Below are positions 1 through 8,450 of a stretch of 23,132 nt of DNA, in pieces; positions within the stretch are counted from its first letter, which is position 1; every line of letters begins with the position of its first letter. The position numbers and the translations under genes were made by a program. Source of the stretch: Phoronis pallida (Eukaryota > Phoronida > Phoronidae); NCBI GenBank assembly GCA_028565715.1, contig JAOXYC010033344.1:1-23132 (forward strand). Reading direction: 5' to 3'. Under the pieces are notes generated by a model, which saw nothing but the letters and a program-made list of their open reading frames with translations, had not been told where the DNA came from and searched no databases.

Positions 1-283
1 ATGTTATAACAGAGAAATTGCTTAAGAATAACCCATCATCAACATTTTAACACGATTAACTACCTGACGTATAAGTTCAATGATAAGAATTTATAATCAA
101 AAACAAATGGTTTACTTAAGTGAGTTGTATTTTGAAATATAAATTCATAATTTATATGTAAGCCTACCTTCTTATTCTCGTTTAAGTCTTATACATGTAT
201 GTGACCATAAATAAAAACAACTGAGATTGAATTATTTCAAAATGTATATATTTAGTTCAAGAAATGAAATTACATATAGTGGT
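1..283. other. Non-coding left edge, 3' flank of the protease gene
   Basis: No convincing gene is seen here. The stretch is AT-rich and lies downstream of the leftward protease/scaffold gene, so it should hold that gene's 3' UTR, but I see no AATAAA on the minus strand. A plus-strand AATAAA at 210-215 could end a rightward transcript entering from the left, which would make the gene to the left convergent. That is inference only. Confidence 0.4.
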
Positions 284-1477
284 TTAGTCTACATTACAAT
301 CCATTAGATTTAATATTGCACTAACCAAATCAACACGTTTACGAAGTTTGTCGTCTGTATCCGGTCGACCATTTGGGTTAAAATGACGGGAAGCTTGGAT
401 GAATGTTTCATTTGGAAAATTAGGTCTACTATCAGTAGTCGCCGTATTGTGCGAATTTTCTCGAAACAATTCTTCGGTGTGTGTCGGTTTGCTTTGAGTA
501 CATTCCATTTGAGGCTCCTCATTATTAACTGAAGCCCCCCGTCCTTCATTTGAAGAAGAAACAAATTTGCTAAATGTTTCTGTGAGACCCTTCATTGAAG
601 ACATTAATTCTGTTATGTCTTTATGCGATGCCATATCGTCCTTTTTCGGTATTTTTTGAACTTTTTCTTGCGGTTGATCTTCATTGTTGTACACAGAATA
701 GTCTCGCTTTCTCTTCATTGATTGTTTCATGCTATTCTCAAGCGCTCGTCCATACAAATCATCATTTTGATTTTTTTGACTCATTCGATTCGCAAGCTCT
801 AAGAAGAATCTCAAGTTATCATCCCCCATCGTTATCTTTGTGGTTTTTTTTGTATCGAGTTCACGAGCAGCGTTAATGAACTCGGTGTCATTTGGTGAGA
901 AGCTATGTTTTGTTGACCAACTCAAATATTCAGATCGCGAAGGATCAGACAGGTAGGCAATTGGATGTGAAGTCATACACATAACAATATTTTTGTTTTC
1001 TTCTCTGAACACCAATGTTATGTTGTCGTCTAATTCATAAGATATCGATGTACCTGGTCGCTGCGGTACATTAACAATGCCAACATGTATTAACTCCTTC
1101 GTGCTTCGCTTGTGTGATAAACTAAAAGATGACATCATTTTCTTACATAAATCAATAAATGAGATCTTCCTGTTACCATTTAATGGGTATTCATTTCTAA
1201 TACCAATCAAAGCATCTAGAAATGTTTTATCGTTAATGATACATTTGACAAAAATGCCTTTCTTAGTGACTTCAGAGTTCATGACCTCCCCAACAATGTA
1301 ATTTGAGTGTGCTACGGTTACTGGCAGACCTTTTATTTTGTTTTCGTGTAAAAAGCCATGAGATGAATTAAGGGGTATATGATAGTCATCCTGAACAGCA
1401 TTTGTGCAATGTTTATGTACTTGTGGATAGTTATTACAATAATCGCAAAATCTAACAATATACCCACTTGCAAACAT
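284..1477 (-). CDS. Herpesvirus maturational protease (assemblin) fused to capsid scaffold, UL26-like
   Basis: 397 aa from an ATG. The N-terminal third matches the assemblin fold (family S21) by motif. It opens with a GYIVRF strand, then PLNSSH with His40 as the first catalytic His. SFSLSHKRS holds the nucleophile (Ser119 most likely, Ser121 possible). IHVGIVNVPQRPG holds the second His (His131) and an Arg140-Pro-Gly oxyanion loop. In known herpesviruses this enzyme cuts itself from the scaffold and trims the scaffold so that DNA can enter the capsid. Residues from about 230 on are hydrophilic and low in complexity, as expected for scaffold. FINA-A at 200-204 and IQA-S at 360-363 fit the loose hydrophobic-X-Ala/Ser cleavage rule. 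The last 35 residues could form an amphipathic helix that binds the major capsid protein. The gene lies 11 bases downstream of the helicase gene, so it is probably transcribed from a promoter inside it or on a shared 3' end. Family assignment is firm; the cleavage sites are inferred. Confidence 0.85.
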   Translation of the reverse strand: MFASGYIVRFCDYCNNYPQVHKHCTNAVQDDYHIPLNSSHGFLHENKIKGLPVTVAHSNYIVGEVMNSEVTKKGIFVKCIINDKTFLDALIGIRNEYPLNGNRKISFIDLCKKMMSSFSLSHKRSTKELIHVGIVNVPQRPGTSISYELDDNITLVFREENKNIVMCMTSHPIAYLSDPSRSEYLSWSTKHSFSPNDTEFINAARELDTKKTTKITMGDDNLRFFLELANRMSQKNQNDDLYGRALENSMKQSMKRKRDYSVYNNEDQPQEKVQKIPKKDDMASHKDITELMSSMKGLTETFSKFVSSSNEGRGASVNNEEPQMECTQSKPTHTEELFRENSHNTATTDSRPNFPNETFIQASRHFNPNGRPDTDDKLRKRVDLVSAILNLMDCNVD

Positions 1478-1488
1478 TGTTTCAACCC

Positions 1489-3795
1489 CTAAAGGTAATT
1501 GTTACAAGTTTCCATCGATATACGAGTTAACGTTTGAATAGTTAAATCATTGAATGGAGATATATTGATATCTGGAATTGACTCAAAACAAATACGCAGA
1601 CTCTCAGCTCTGGACGTCCTACTTAACCCAACTACCAAATCTTCTAAACTCATACATTTTTCCCAGAGAAATATATGATTTGTATTCAGGCTCACACCTT
1701 GTGTACTATCCACAGTCCTGAAAGCGTGATGTCTAACTGGAAAAAATTCCACAATGGATAAATTTAGTAAATTTTGACTGTCAGCTGAAGTCAATTCATT
1801 ATCATCAACAGTTTCTCGAAGTTGTACCAACGGAGATTGAATCATACCTTCCTCAGTTTCGTAAAACATGTCATCTTCTGTAAAAACATTCTCCGGGTTA
1901 ATTTTAGACTTCTTTTCTTCACTAAATTTTCTCTTTCCATAGCCTTGTAGTTCGTTTAAGTTCTTACTTAGTGTCAGTAGTTTCTTGTACATTTTGAAGA
2001 AAAGCGTTTGACCAACTCTAACCATTAAACATGATTCTGTAACGTCCAATGTAAACAAGTCAGTACCAGCTTGTAAAAACATATTTGCTCGTGGTTTGGT
2101 CATCAATGGAAACATTATAATTGGTGCATTTTCGTCTGCATTGTTTTTACAATATGCGACAACATTTTTATATAACATATCTAGTTCAAAAGAGTCGTGT
2201 TGCTTCAATTCATCCTCGAAACGAGTCGGTACAGAATGTTCACCCTTTACTAACTTTAAGTGATTGATAATTCCGAGAACCAGTTCTTTCATTAATTCTG
2301 GATTTTCCTTTATTGACGATTCGTAGTGGTTAATGTCATTCAAAAATTCACCAACAGTGCCGTTGACCTTGTCAAATTGAACCGAACAATTTTTGACTAC
2401 AGTATAGATCTCGTTTCTTAGTATATCCCGTTTGTTTGCATACGTAGTTAACTGTTCTGATTTCTTACAACACTTGAATTTTAATTTTTTGAGTAAGTAT
2501 TCGTTGGAAACACATTCGGATCCTTTAGTCCATTCTACATTCACATAGTCAACACTTTTGAACGAGGATGAAATGACAAAGTTCACACCTCGTAAAAACG
2601 GAGGTTCTCTGCATGATGGTATTGTATACAGCTTTTCTTCTACTTCATAACCTTCTTTGCTTTTGTTAAGTTTTTTTTCTATGGAATTAAGATCCTTGTG
2701 CTTTTTGGCGATACGAATTACCCCATCATGTTGTTGTGGGTTGTAAAATTCTTCAGTTGACACTCCAAAATTGACGTTCAACTCTTCGATAAATCTTTTG
2801 TCGAGGGGTATTCGAGCATCTTCTAGGTTTGAGTTCAGATACTGCAACATAACAGATTTTTCACCGTGTGAGTTGTCCAGTCTCCGATTAAACTTATTAT
2901 TTTTAAAATGCGAAACTATATCCTGTCCGAATTTTACACTCGACATGGTGATAAGTGAAATGTCGTTGATCTTGTAGTCAGACGAATTTATTGCTTTCGA
3001 CTGTGTTGGAGATCCTACAGCGATGTAAGTAGGAACGATATGTCTCTCATCTGTATTGTATTTCCGATGCATATAATAGTAATTTGCAACTGCCAGAAAT
3101 ATGAACATACAACTCAAACGACCAGCCTCGTCAATTATAATCTTGTTGAACAACAGCTCGGGAGGTATTTTTGACGAACCGTACTTCATTCGCAGTATTT
3201 CAATAATGTATCTATGTGTGGTTATTCCGTCTAGATTATTTGGCACGTTTTTACGTACCTCGTTGTAGTCATTTGGTGTTATATAATTTCCAGTGTTGTA
3301 CATCTCGTCACAAATGCTGCTTAATCTCGGCATTAACACTTTCCACATATCCTCCAATGAAACAGTTCGACCACTCTGGTATTCTTCAGGTAGATTCTTG
3401 AACATGATCTCATTAACGATACAGTTCTTGTCTGGTGTCATTTTAAAGAATTTATGAACTGTCCCGAGTATGGATAAGTTTGGAAATGTGAACATTTGCT
3501 CGGATCGAAACGAGTTTCTTGCAATGTTGACAGCCTCGTTTGTTGCAGCGAGCACGGCAACATTGTCTAGGCTGGCAACCAGATGGTTCATACCGTATGT
3601 TTTCCCTGTGCCCCCATTTCCAGTGTTGTATACCATAAGAAACTTCTGTTTAACTGTATATGGCAACGATTGAAGGTCCTCTTCAGTTGTACAACTTTTC
3701 ACATCTACATTTTCTTCATTCGACTGTATGAACTTTTCTATCAGTTCACATTCGAATCCGTCCCGTATAGTATATAACAAATTAACAAAGCTCAT
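1489..3795 (-). CDS. Superfamily 1 DNA helicase, UL5-like (helicase-primase subunit)
   Basis: 768 aa from an ATG. SF1 motifs occur in order. Walker A is GNGGTGKT at 59-66 and Walker B is IIIDEAG at 219-225. Motif III is VGSPTQ around 260-265, motif V is VDSTQGVSL at 695-703, and motif VI is VVGLSRTSR at 721-729. The wide gap between motifs III and V and the position of motif VI close to the C-terminus fit the UL5 helicase of the herpesvirus helicase-primase, which unwinds DNA at the fork in the nucleus. The Pif1-like helicases are the nearest cellular relatives and cannot be excluded from motifs alone, but the herpesvirus context favours UL5. A minus-strand TTTATATAAG at 3827-3836 lies about 35 bases upstream of the ATG and is a plausible core promoter with a very short leader. 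Confidence 0.85.
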   Translation of the reverse strand: MSFVNLLYTIRDGFECELIEKFIQSNEENVDVKSCTTEEDLQSLPYTVKQKFLMVYNTGNGGTGKTYGMNHLVASLDNVAVLAATNEAVNIARNSFRSEQMFTFPNLSILGTVHKFFKMTPDKNCIVNEIMFKNLPEEYQSGRTVSLEDMWKVLMPRLSSICDEMYNTGNYITPNDYNEVRKNVPNNLDGITTHRYIIEILRMKYGSSKIPPELLFNKIIIDEAGRLSCMFIFLAVANYYYMHRKYNTDERHIVPTYIAVGSPTQSKAINSSDYKINDISLITMSSVKFGQDIVSHFKNNKFNRRLDNSHGEKSVMLQYLNSNLEDARIPLDKRFIEELNVNFGVSTEEFYNPQQHDGVIRIAKKHKDLNSIEKKLNKSKEGYEVEEKLYTIPSCREPPFLRGVNFVISSSFKSVDYVNVEWTKGSECVSNEYLLKKLKFKCCKKSEQLTTYANKRDILRNEIYTVVKNCSVQFDKVNGTVGEFLNDINHYESSIKENPELMKELVLGIINHLKLVKGEHSVPTRFEDELKQHDSFELDMLYKNVVAYCKNNADENAPIIMFPLMTKPRANMFLQAGTDLFTLDVTESCLMVRVGQTLFFKMYKKLLTLSKNLNELQGYGKRKFSEEKKSKINPENVFTEDDMFYETEEGMIQSPLVQLRETVDDNELTSADSQNLLNLSIVEFFPVRHHAFRTVDSTQGVSLNTNHIFLWEKCMSLEDLVVGLSRTSRAESLRICFESIPDINISPFNDLTIQTLTRISMETCNNYL

Positions 3796-3826
3796 GATTA
3801 GTGGTTAAGTCTTTGTTTACATCAAG

Positions 3827-3836
3827 CTTATATAAA
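3827..3836 (-). promoter_or_regulatory. TATA box for the UL5-like helicase gene
   Basis: The minus strand reads TTTATATAAG here, 32-41 bases before the helicase ATG at 3795. The motif is almost self-complementary, so it could also serve the other direction. Confidence 0.5.
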
Positions 3837-3870
3837 GCGTATGGTTATATCAGTCAGGGAAATAAACCTA

Positions 3871-3884
3871 ATCATAATTATGAT
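3871..3884. repeat. Perfect 14-base palindrome ATCATAATTATGAT
   Basis: The sequence equals its own reverse complement over all 14 bases and is AT-rich at its centre. It lies 20 bases from a second palindrome and near paired CCAAT elements. It could be a protein-binding site or a melting element. Confidence 0.6.
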
Positions 3885-3904
3885 GTCATGTCTACTTATA
3901 TACA

Positions 3905-3914
3905 GCAGTACTGC
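3905..3914. repeat. Perfect 10-base palindrome GCAGTACTGC
   Basis: Ten self-complementary bases lie between the 14-base palindrome and the CCAAT pair. A 10-base palindrome can occur by chance, so its weight comes from clustering. Confidence 0.45.
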
Positions 3915-3945
3915 GAAGAATCCTGAGTTATTTGCCAGTGAACGC

Positions 3946-4011
3946 TGATTGGTGCATTACTAAGATTATCTGCAATTTGATTGGTGGAACCCCTCCCCAA
4001 TACTATTTAAA
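3946..4011 (+). promoter_or_regulatory. Rightward promoter: two inverted CCAAT elements, C-rich box, TATA
   Basis: Two identical TGATTGGTG elements (3946 and 3978) are followed by CCCCTCCCC and TATTTAAA at 4004-4011. The order and spacing resemble an RNA polymerase II promoter reading right. The next rightward gene of any length starts only at 5593, so the transcript would carry just a 26-codon frame and then run antisense to two genes. Confidence 0.5.
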
Positions 4012-4068
4012 CAGAAAACATCAGTCTTGACCTGTTATTATACTGAGGGAAGGAACAACATAGCTTAG

Positions 4069-4149
4069 ATGAGACCTAAATTTATGTGTATTGTCCCTTT
4101 GCCTAGTTTCATGGAAAGAGTAACATTTAACTATTCTAGATATATATAG
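4069..4149 (+). CDS. Short 26-codon reading frame below the rightward promoter
   Basis: This frame runs from ATG to TAG and encodes 26 residues, with Met at positions 1, 6 and 15. It is the first ATG after the predicted start site near 4035. It ends exactly at the base before the stop codon of the convergent leftward gene. It has no recognisable domain. It may be a real micropeptide, a leader frame, or chance sequence in a non-coding RNA. Confidence 0.2.
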   Translation: MRPKFMCIVPLPSFMERVTFNYSRYI

Positions 4150-4824
4150 CTAGTCACGTATTTCAGCATCATACCAATCATTGAGGCGAGTTTTAACACT
4201 GCTCGCAAGACTACCATCGTATTCACACGCACAATGACTGTGCTCCACTATACCAAATTTATAGTCACACGAGTTTTCATCCCACACAATTGCAGCGTGT
4301 TTGAAGCAACAAATATTTCTTGAAGACTTCGGGAGCCCTGTCTCGGAAATACGTCGAAACTGTTCATGATATGCGCCTGTTAACTTTTTGCTGATGACTG
4401 ACAGCATTTTACTTTTGTGGTTTATAAGCTGAACGGCTTGAATGAACATTGAAACAACAACCTTGCTAACATTGTTTGCGTCCGACACTTTGAAAGTCAA
4501 ATGTTTGTTGATATTCGAATCAAAGAACCGTACTGTCTTCAAGACTTGAGGGTGTGTTGAATACTCAAGAGCTGTTGTAACTTCGCGAACAAATGCTGGA
4601 GGAAGTATTTCATGAACTAAAGTTGAACTTCCACTACCCGCGATTGTGTAATCTGGTTTGGTGACAGGTATAAATAACATCACACCGTCAACATTTGTAT
4701 CTGCATTGACATACGAGTCAACTATATGCCGTATATTTGTAGTCTTCTGTAAAGGAAGGTCGAGATATCTGACAGATTTCCTAGATATTGGAACCAAAAT
4801 AGACAAATTTTCTAACGCGCTCAT
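4150..4824 (-). CDS. Unknown protein with C-terminal Cys/His cluster
   Basis: 224 aa from the first ATG; the frame is open nine codons further, but only to a GTG. I do not recognise the family. The N-terminal part is mixed hydrophobic and polar, without a signal peptide or a clear membrane segment. The C-terminal part holds Cys172, Cys173, His176, Cys186, His195, His197, Cys198 and Cys200, close enough to bind one zinc ion. It lies between the candidate origin and the UL24-like gene, and both genes read left, so the two may share a 3' end or a leftward transcript. A role in capsid assembly, tegument or egress would fit its surroundings, but nothing in the sequence decides this. Confidence 0.75.
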   Translation of the reverse strand: MSALENLSILVPISRKSVRYLDLPLQKTTNIRHIVDSYVNADTNVDGVMLFIPVTKPDYTIAGSGSSTLVHEILPPAFVREVTTALEYSTHPQVLKTVRFFDSNINKHLTFKVSDANNVSKVVVSMFIQAVQLINHKSKMLSVISKKLTGAYHEQFRRISETGLPKSSRNICCFKHAAIVWDENSCDYKFGIVEHSHCACEYDGSLASSVKTRLNDWYDAEIRD

Positions 4825-5044
4825 TGCGGAGCTACCGGGGATTTTTTTCACTAGGATGGTTATGTTCCTTCAAGTTGATAAGACTGCTCAATCTATACTT
4901 CAAGGTTGTACCCAGAATAAAGAACGAAAATTTAAATTCACTTCCAAGGAGTTAGCATGATCTTCAGTATTAATCCAAAAATAAGGTATATCTTGTGAAG
5001 CGTCTGTGTGTCCCTTACAACACCCTCAAACGCATATTTACAGT

Positions 5045-5626
5045 TCATCGCGTAACATTCACTAGAAAGGTATTTGGATCAAGGGGAGGTAGGATCCGTT
5101 TTGATATTACTGCAGTCTCGTTTGTATTAGTTTTGTAACATTTTTTAACTAACAAGGAGTAAATTGTCAATGTTTCCGATTTTGAGTAAACTTCCTTGGC
5201 AGATGATTTATATTGCATCAAGTTATTCATTAAATTATTGGAGGTATCTTTTAACTGTCGCACGTGTTCCTCACGCTTGACTTCTGTCAGAAGTTCAGTT
5301 GTCTTATACTCGACCAAAAACAAGACTTCCTCTCCACAACAAATTATCAAATCTGCTCTTCGACATTTCTTCCCAAATAATGGAATTTCGCTATAGACCG
5401 AGACACGGGTGGAATGGTGTACAGAAGGATGATTTGCCAATTCCAAAGATATCCGTCGCTTCAACGTGTTTATGTAGAACTTGTAAGGTGAAAAGAAGTC
5501 ATTGACAGTAATAAAAGTCTGACGACAAGATTTTTGGAATTGTTTGTGTCTTCTTGTTCCACGCACCATAGCCCCAGAATTAATTCGTTTCGATGGACGA
5601 AGTAATAACTTCGATCGATGATGCAT
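5045..5626 (-). CDS. PD-(D/E)XK nuclease-like protein, UL24 family
   Basis: 193 aa from the first ATG. A second ATG at 5569 would give 174 aa and avoid overlap with the divergent helicase gene. In residue numbers from 5626, a basic stretch RGTRRHKQF (22-30) is followed by a RRADLII strand with Asp92. VLFLVEYKT comes next, with Glu106 and Lys108, and then a helix with RQLKD. The Asp-x13-Glu-x-Lys spacing is that of the PD-(D/E)XK fold. UL24 proteins of herpesviruses have a basic N-terminus, this core and a downstream Gln-containing helix, in a protein of similar size. UL24 is a nuclear/nucleolar protein; its substrate is not settled. The call rests on motifs and context, and a different PD-(D/E)XK nuclease is possible. 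Confidence 0.65.
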   Translation of the reverse strand: MHHRSKLLLRPSKRINSGAMVRGTRRHKQFQKSCRQTFITVNDFFSPYKFYINTLKRRISLELANHPSVHHSTRVSVYSEIPLFGKKCRRADLIICCGEEVLFLVEYKTTELLTEVKREEHVRQLKDTSNNLMNNLMQYKSSAKEVYSKSETLTIYSLLVKKCYKTNTNETAVISKRILPPLDPNTFLVNVTR

Positions 5627-7923
5627 TATGGTACTTATATGGTATGGGACCGAAGCCAAGTAATACTGAACAAGAGACGTATAGAGTCAGACGGCAATCT
5701 GTACTTTGGAACACTAGATATCTCACAAAATATGAATCACCTCCCTTTGGTGAAAAATACTTAATTTCAATACGATCGCCTATGGGCTCGGGGAAGACGA
5801 GCAGATTTATTGATTTTGTCAAGGATAACAGTATAAAACGGGTTTTGTACATAACTTCTAGAATAACCCAAGCTGATTCAATATGTGGAGCCGACCCAAG
5901 CATACAAAACTATCGGTCTATCAAGGGAAGTATTGACTTTATTAACCATCCGAAAGTCGCCGTCCAAGTTCAATCACTCAAAAGAATTTTAAACATCGAC
6001 ACAGAAACATGTTGGTGTCAGTGGGATCTTTTAGTCTTGGACGAACTTAATACTATTTTTCAAGAATTACTATCACCTGTGACTAGTATATCTGATCGAA
6101 AAAATTCATTGGACTACTTGAGAAAACTGGCTTCGACCATCAGAGGATGTGTGGTATCAGATGCATGTCTGTTCGATGGCGGCTTATCATTCGTTGAAAA
6201 ACAACTACTCAGGGTCCCGATTGACTGGAAACGTTACATTTTTAATGACTTCAAGCCAGATAACTATTTAACAAAAATTCGATGCCATTGTTATGACTTG
6301 ATTACATCTATGAACAAATTTAAAACTCTGACCAGGAAATTATTTGTTAACACACCTCTACACACATTATCAGAGGTAGAAGATACTTTGATATGTTCGG
6401 ATAGAATAACAAGTAAACGACTTTCAGAGTCTAAGCGACTGTTTTTCGACTTCGTCAAAATAGCGTACACAACTTCTAGTTATAGGACATCGTTAAGATC
6501 CAAAGATATAGGCTTAAGTTTGTACGATTCTATTATAAAAGGGAGAAAGGTGGCTGTCGTGTGTTCTTCAAAAAAGTACGCCAACAGATTAGTGTTATTT
6601 TATTCTGAAATAATACCCAATAAATCTATCTATTTAGTGACAGGGGACTCCGAATCTTCTGTAAAAAGGAAGTTGTCAGATTGTCGAACAATGAAAAATG
6701 TTCTGAATAAGGAAAATCAAATGTTGGTATTTACTTCTTGCCTAAAAGTTGGTGTAGATATCAATTTTGATCATTTCGACAGGATCTACGTAATAGTCTC
6801 AAACACAAACAGACGATTTTGCCCCTGTGTGAACGATATTTTTCAGTCGATTGGTAGAGTTAGGCGCCTGAAGCATAAAAAGATGCACATTTATGTCGAT
6901 GGTTTCTCTGACAAACAAGTTCCAAAGAAAATTAACGTCCGTGGAACTCTGAACGAGAGTTATATGCATCATGAAAACGCTATTTCAATCCTAGCTAAAT
7001 TTCGTGAATTAGAAAACTTAGCTGGCGGATCGAACGCCAGAACGTTCATTGTTTCCATTATAAAGATGTTCAAATCTACTTACCACATTCCAAGTTTACG
7101 TTTTAACGGACTCAAGGTAGGAGAACTTTCAGATATCCTTACTTTGAAGTTCATGGGAATTTCAAAAGTAATTGGATTGTATTTTCAAACGAGCGAAGTC
7201 ACCAACCTTTTTCGTTGTTATATAAAGAATGCAAGGACTAGAGTAGAGCGAGCGTTGAAAGACTATACGCATATTGATTTTGGAGTGTTTTCGCGATACA
7301 CAAAGAAGAAGAAAGATTCAGAGGCAAGGTACTCTGATATTCTACAGTTGACTAGACAGTTCATTGATATTAAGGGTATTTGGGCATTTTATTATTGCGT
7401 CGACTTCACAAAGGTTCGTTGGTATTTGAACAGATATAATCGTATCGAACAAATGTGTGAATTAGTCCATGGGGACGAAGATTATGTTATGTGTAGAACC
7501 GTCGAGTTATTTGAGAACGTGGAGGATAATATTGACAATGTTACTGTGAGAACATTTGTGCTTTGTTATCTCTTTTCGATGTACAGGAAACATATAAACA
7601 CTCTGAGTTCAGTAAGATCAAAAAAAGACTTTGAAACATTGCTGGACGATATTTCAACTGTGGTCGATGTTCTCGCCTCATCGGAATACCCAGGTGAAGC
7701 ACTTGTCAATAGGATATATCGGCACGTCGTCGGAGGTTATATAAAATGCTCTACTGGGATTGTGGAAAAAATTGAAGAAATTGTGAATTTGTTTGTTACT
7801 GGTACCTTTAAAATTTCTAAAAAAAGGAAACTTGGCAATGACAACTGTAGTTTCACATTTAAATTAGACGCTTTACCTTTAGAAATATTAAATGTTAATA
7901 AATTGTGTGCATTTGCTATGTAA
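5593..7923 (+). CDS. Superfamily 2 helicase, UL9-like origin-binding protein
   Basis: 776 aa from an ATG. Walker A reads SPMGSGKTS with Lys68, close to the phrase typical of UL9 origin-binding proteins. Motif II is LLVLDELN (Asp150-Glu151), and VVSDACL follows as a motif III equivalent. The C-terminal core has VFTSCLKVGVDINF and QSIGRVRRL (Gln418-Arg425) as motifs V and VI. UL9 proteins bind the lytic origin as dimers and unwind it; the DNA-binding part is C-terminal. Here about 340 residues follow motif VI, enough for such a domain, but no sequence similarity is obvious. The start overlaps the divergent UL24-like gene by 34 bases if that gene uses its first ATG. The stop is followed after 2 bases by the next ATG, so the three rightward genes may share a 3' end. 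Confidence 0.85.
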   Translation: MDEVITSIDDALWYLYGMGPKPSNTEQETYRVRRQSVLWNTRYLTKYESPPFGEKYLISIRSPMGSGKTSRFIDFVKDNSIKRVLYITSRITQADSICGADPSIQNYRSIKGSIDFINHPKVAVQVQSLKRILNIDTETCWCQWDLLVLDELNTIFQELLSPVTSISDRKNSLDYLRKLASTIRGCVVSDACLFDGGLSFVEKQLLRVPIDWKRYIFNDFKPDNYLTKIRCHCYDLITSMNKFKTLTRKLFVNTPLHTLSEVEDTLICSDRITSKRLSESKRLFFDFVKIAYTTSSYRTSLRSKDIGLSLYDSIIKGRKVAVVCSSKKYANRLVLFYSEIIPNKSIYLVTGDSESSVKRKLSDCRTMKNVLNKENQMLVFTSCLKVGVDINFDHFDRIYVIVSNTNRRFCPCVNDIFQSIGRVRRLKHKKMHIYVDGFSDKQVPKKINVRGTLNESYMHHENAISILAKFRELENLAGGSNARTFIVSIIKMFKSTYHIPSLRFNGLKVGELSDILTLKFMGISKVIGLYFQTSEVTNLFRCYIKNARTRVERALKDYTHIDFGVFSRYTKKKKDSEARYSDILQLTRQFIDIKGIWAFYYCVDFTKVRWYLNRYNRIEQMCELVHGDEDYVMCRTVELFENVEDNIDNVTVRTFVLCYLFSMYRKHINTLSSVRSKKDFETLLDDISTVVDVLASSEYPGEALVNRIYRHVVGGYIKCSTGIVEKIEEIVNLFVTGTFKISKKRKLGNDNCSFTFKLDALPLEILNVNKLCAFAM

Positions 7924-7925
7924 AT

Positions 7926-8408
7926 ATGACTCGTGCTGTTTTGTTTTATAGCCAGCAGAACAATGACCGCCTCTTTGAAAATGTTAAAATGATTCAAAAG
8001 TCGATTACAAGCGTTGAGTACTGTTTGGGTGACAAAATGTCGGAAGGTTTCTCCAAACTAGTGGGTGAAAATCATTGTTCATTGCAAGAGTACAATGAAA
8101 AGGTTATTTCTTATAATTTACAGTTTAGGCCATTCCATCACTTCTATAAACTAGATTGCGGTTTATTTGTTGATAAAAATTACAATAGCGTCTACATTGA
8201 TGATGTAGACTATCCTGATTTACATGTTATCTACAATCGAATTGGACCATCGGAGTGGAGAATTATTAGTCACATTCTGCCAAGTCCAAAAAAGGTTTAT
8301 TACGAAGAAGGAACTCATTTGTTAAATGATGGTATTGATGATAATAATTATTTGTATTCTACCGATACAAAAGATAAAGTTCATTTTTTCGATAAGCTCA
8401 TTTATTGA
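7926..8408 (+). CDS. Unknown 160-aa protein between origin-binding helicase and gB
   Basis: 160 aa from the ATG two bases after the helicase stop. The frame is open a few codons upstream, but only to a GTG inside the helicase gene. No signal peptide or membrane segment is seen. The protein is rich in Tyr, Asp and Asn, with an acidic, Tyr-rich stretch (YNSVYIDDVDYPDL) and a second acidic run near the C-terminus. I do not recognise it. The tight spacing implies expression with the helicase, perhaps from an internal promoter. A small replication accessory or tegument protein is possible but unproven. Confidence 0.7.
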   Translation: MTRAVLFYSQQNNDRLFENVKMIQKSITSVEYCLGDKMSEGFSKLVGENHCSLQEYNEKVISYNLQFRPFHHFYKLDCGLFVDKNYNSVYIDDVDYPDLHVIYNRIGPSEWRIISHILPSPKKVYYEEGTHLLNDGIDDNNYLYSTDTKDKVHFFDKLIY

Positions 8409-8409
8409 G

Positions 8410-8418
8410 TATATATTT
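8410..8418 (+). promoter_or_regulatory. TATA box for the gB-like gene
   Basis: TATATATTT lies 33-41 bases before the gB ATG at 8451. This puts the start site about 10 bases before the ATG, a short leader like that inferred for the UL5-like gene. Confidence 0.5.
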
Positions 8419-8450
8419 GATTCGTAGTTTTTCGAAGATAAACAAACAGC

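Larger units (their letters stand above)
3796..4149. other. Gene-poor stretch with palindromes and a rightward promoter; candidate replication origin
   Basis: This 354-base stretch lies between two leftward genes and has no long frame. It holds a perfect 14-base palindrome (3871-3884), a perfect 10-base palindrome (3905-3914) and two copies of TGATTGGTG spaced 32 bases apart (3946-3954 and 3978-3986, inverted CCAAT elements). A C-rich run and a rightward TATTTAAA (4004-4011) follow. Herpesvirus lytic origins often combine palindromes with promoter-like elements and short transcripts, which is why I suggest an origin. No known origin-binding-protein site was recognised. Confidence 0.35.

Noticed and set aside
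595..876. Rightward frame of 93 codons inside the protease gene
   Set aside because: It begins with TTG and lies wholly antisense to the scaffold region, with no domain or promoter.
4658..4960. Rightward 100-codon frame overlapping the unknown 224-aa gene
   Set aside because: It is largely antisense to that gene and has no recognisable domain. A rightward transcript from 4004 could cover it, but it would not be the first ATG.
5580..5903. Leftward 107-codon frame over the start of the UL9-like gene
   Set aside because: It is antisense to the Walker A region of a well-supported gene.
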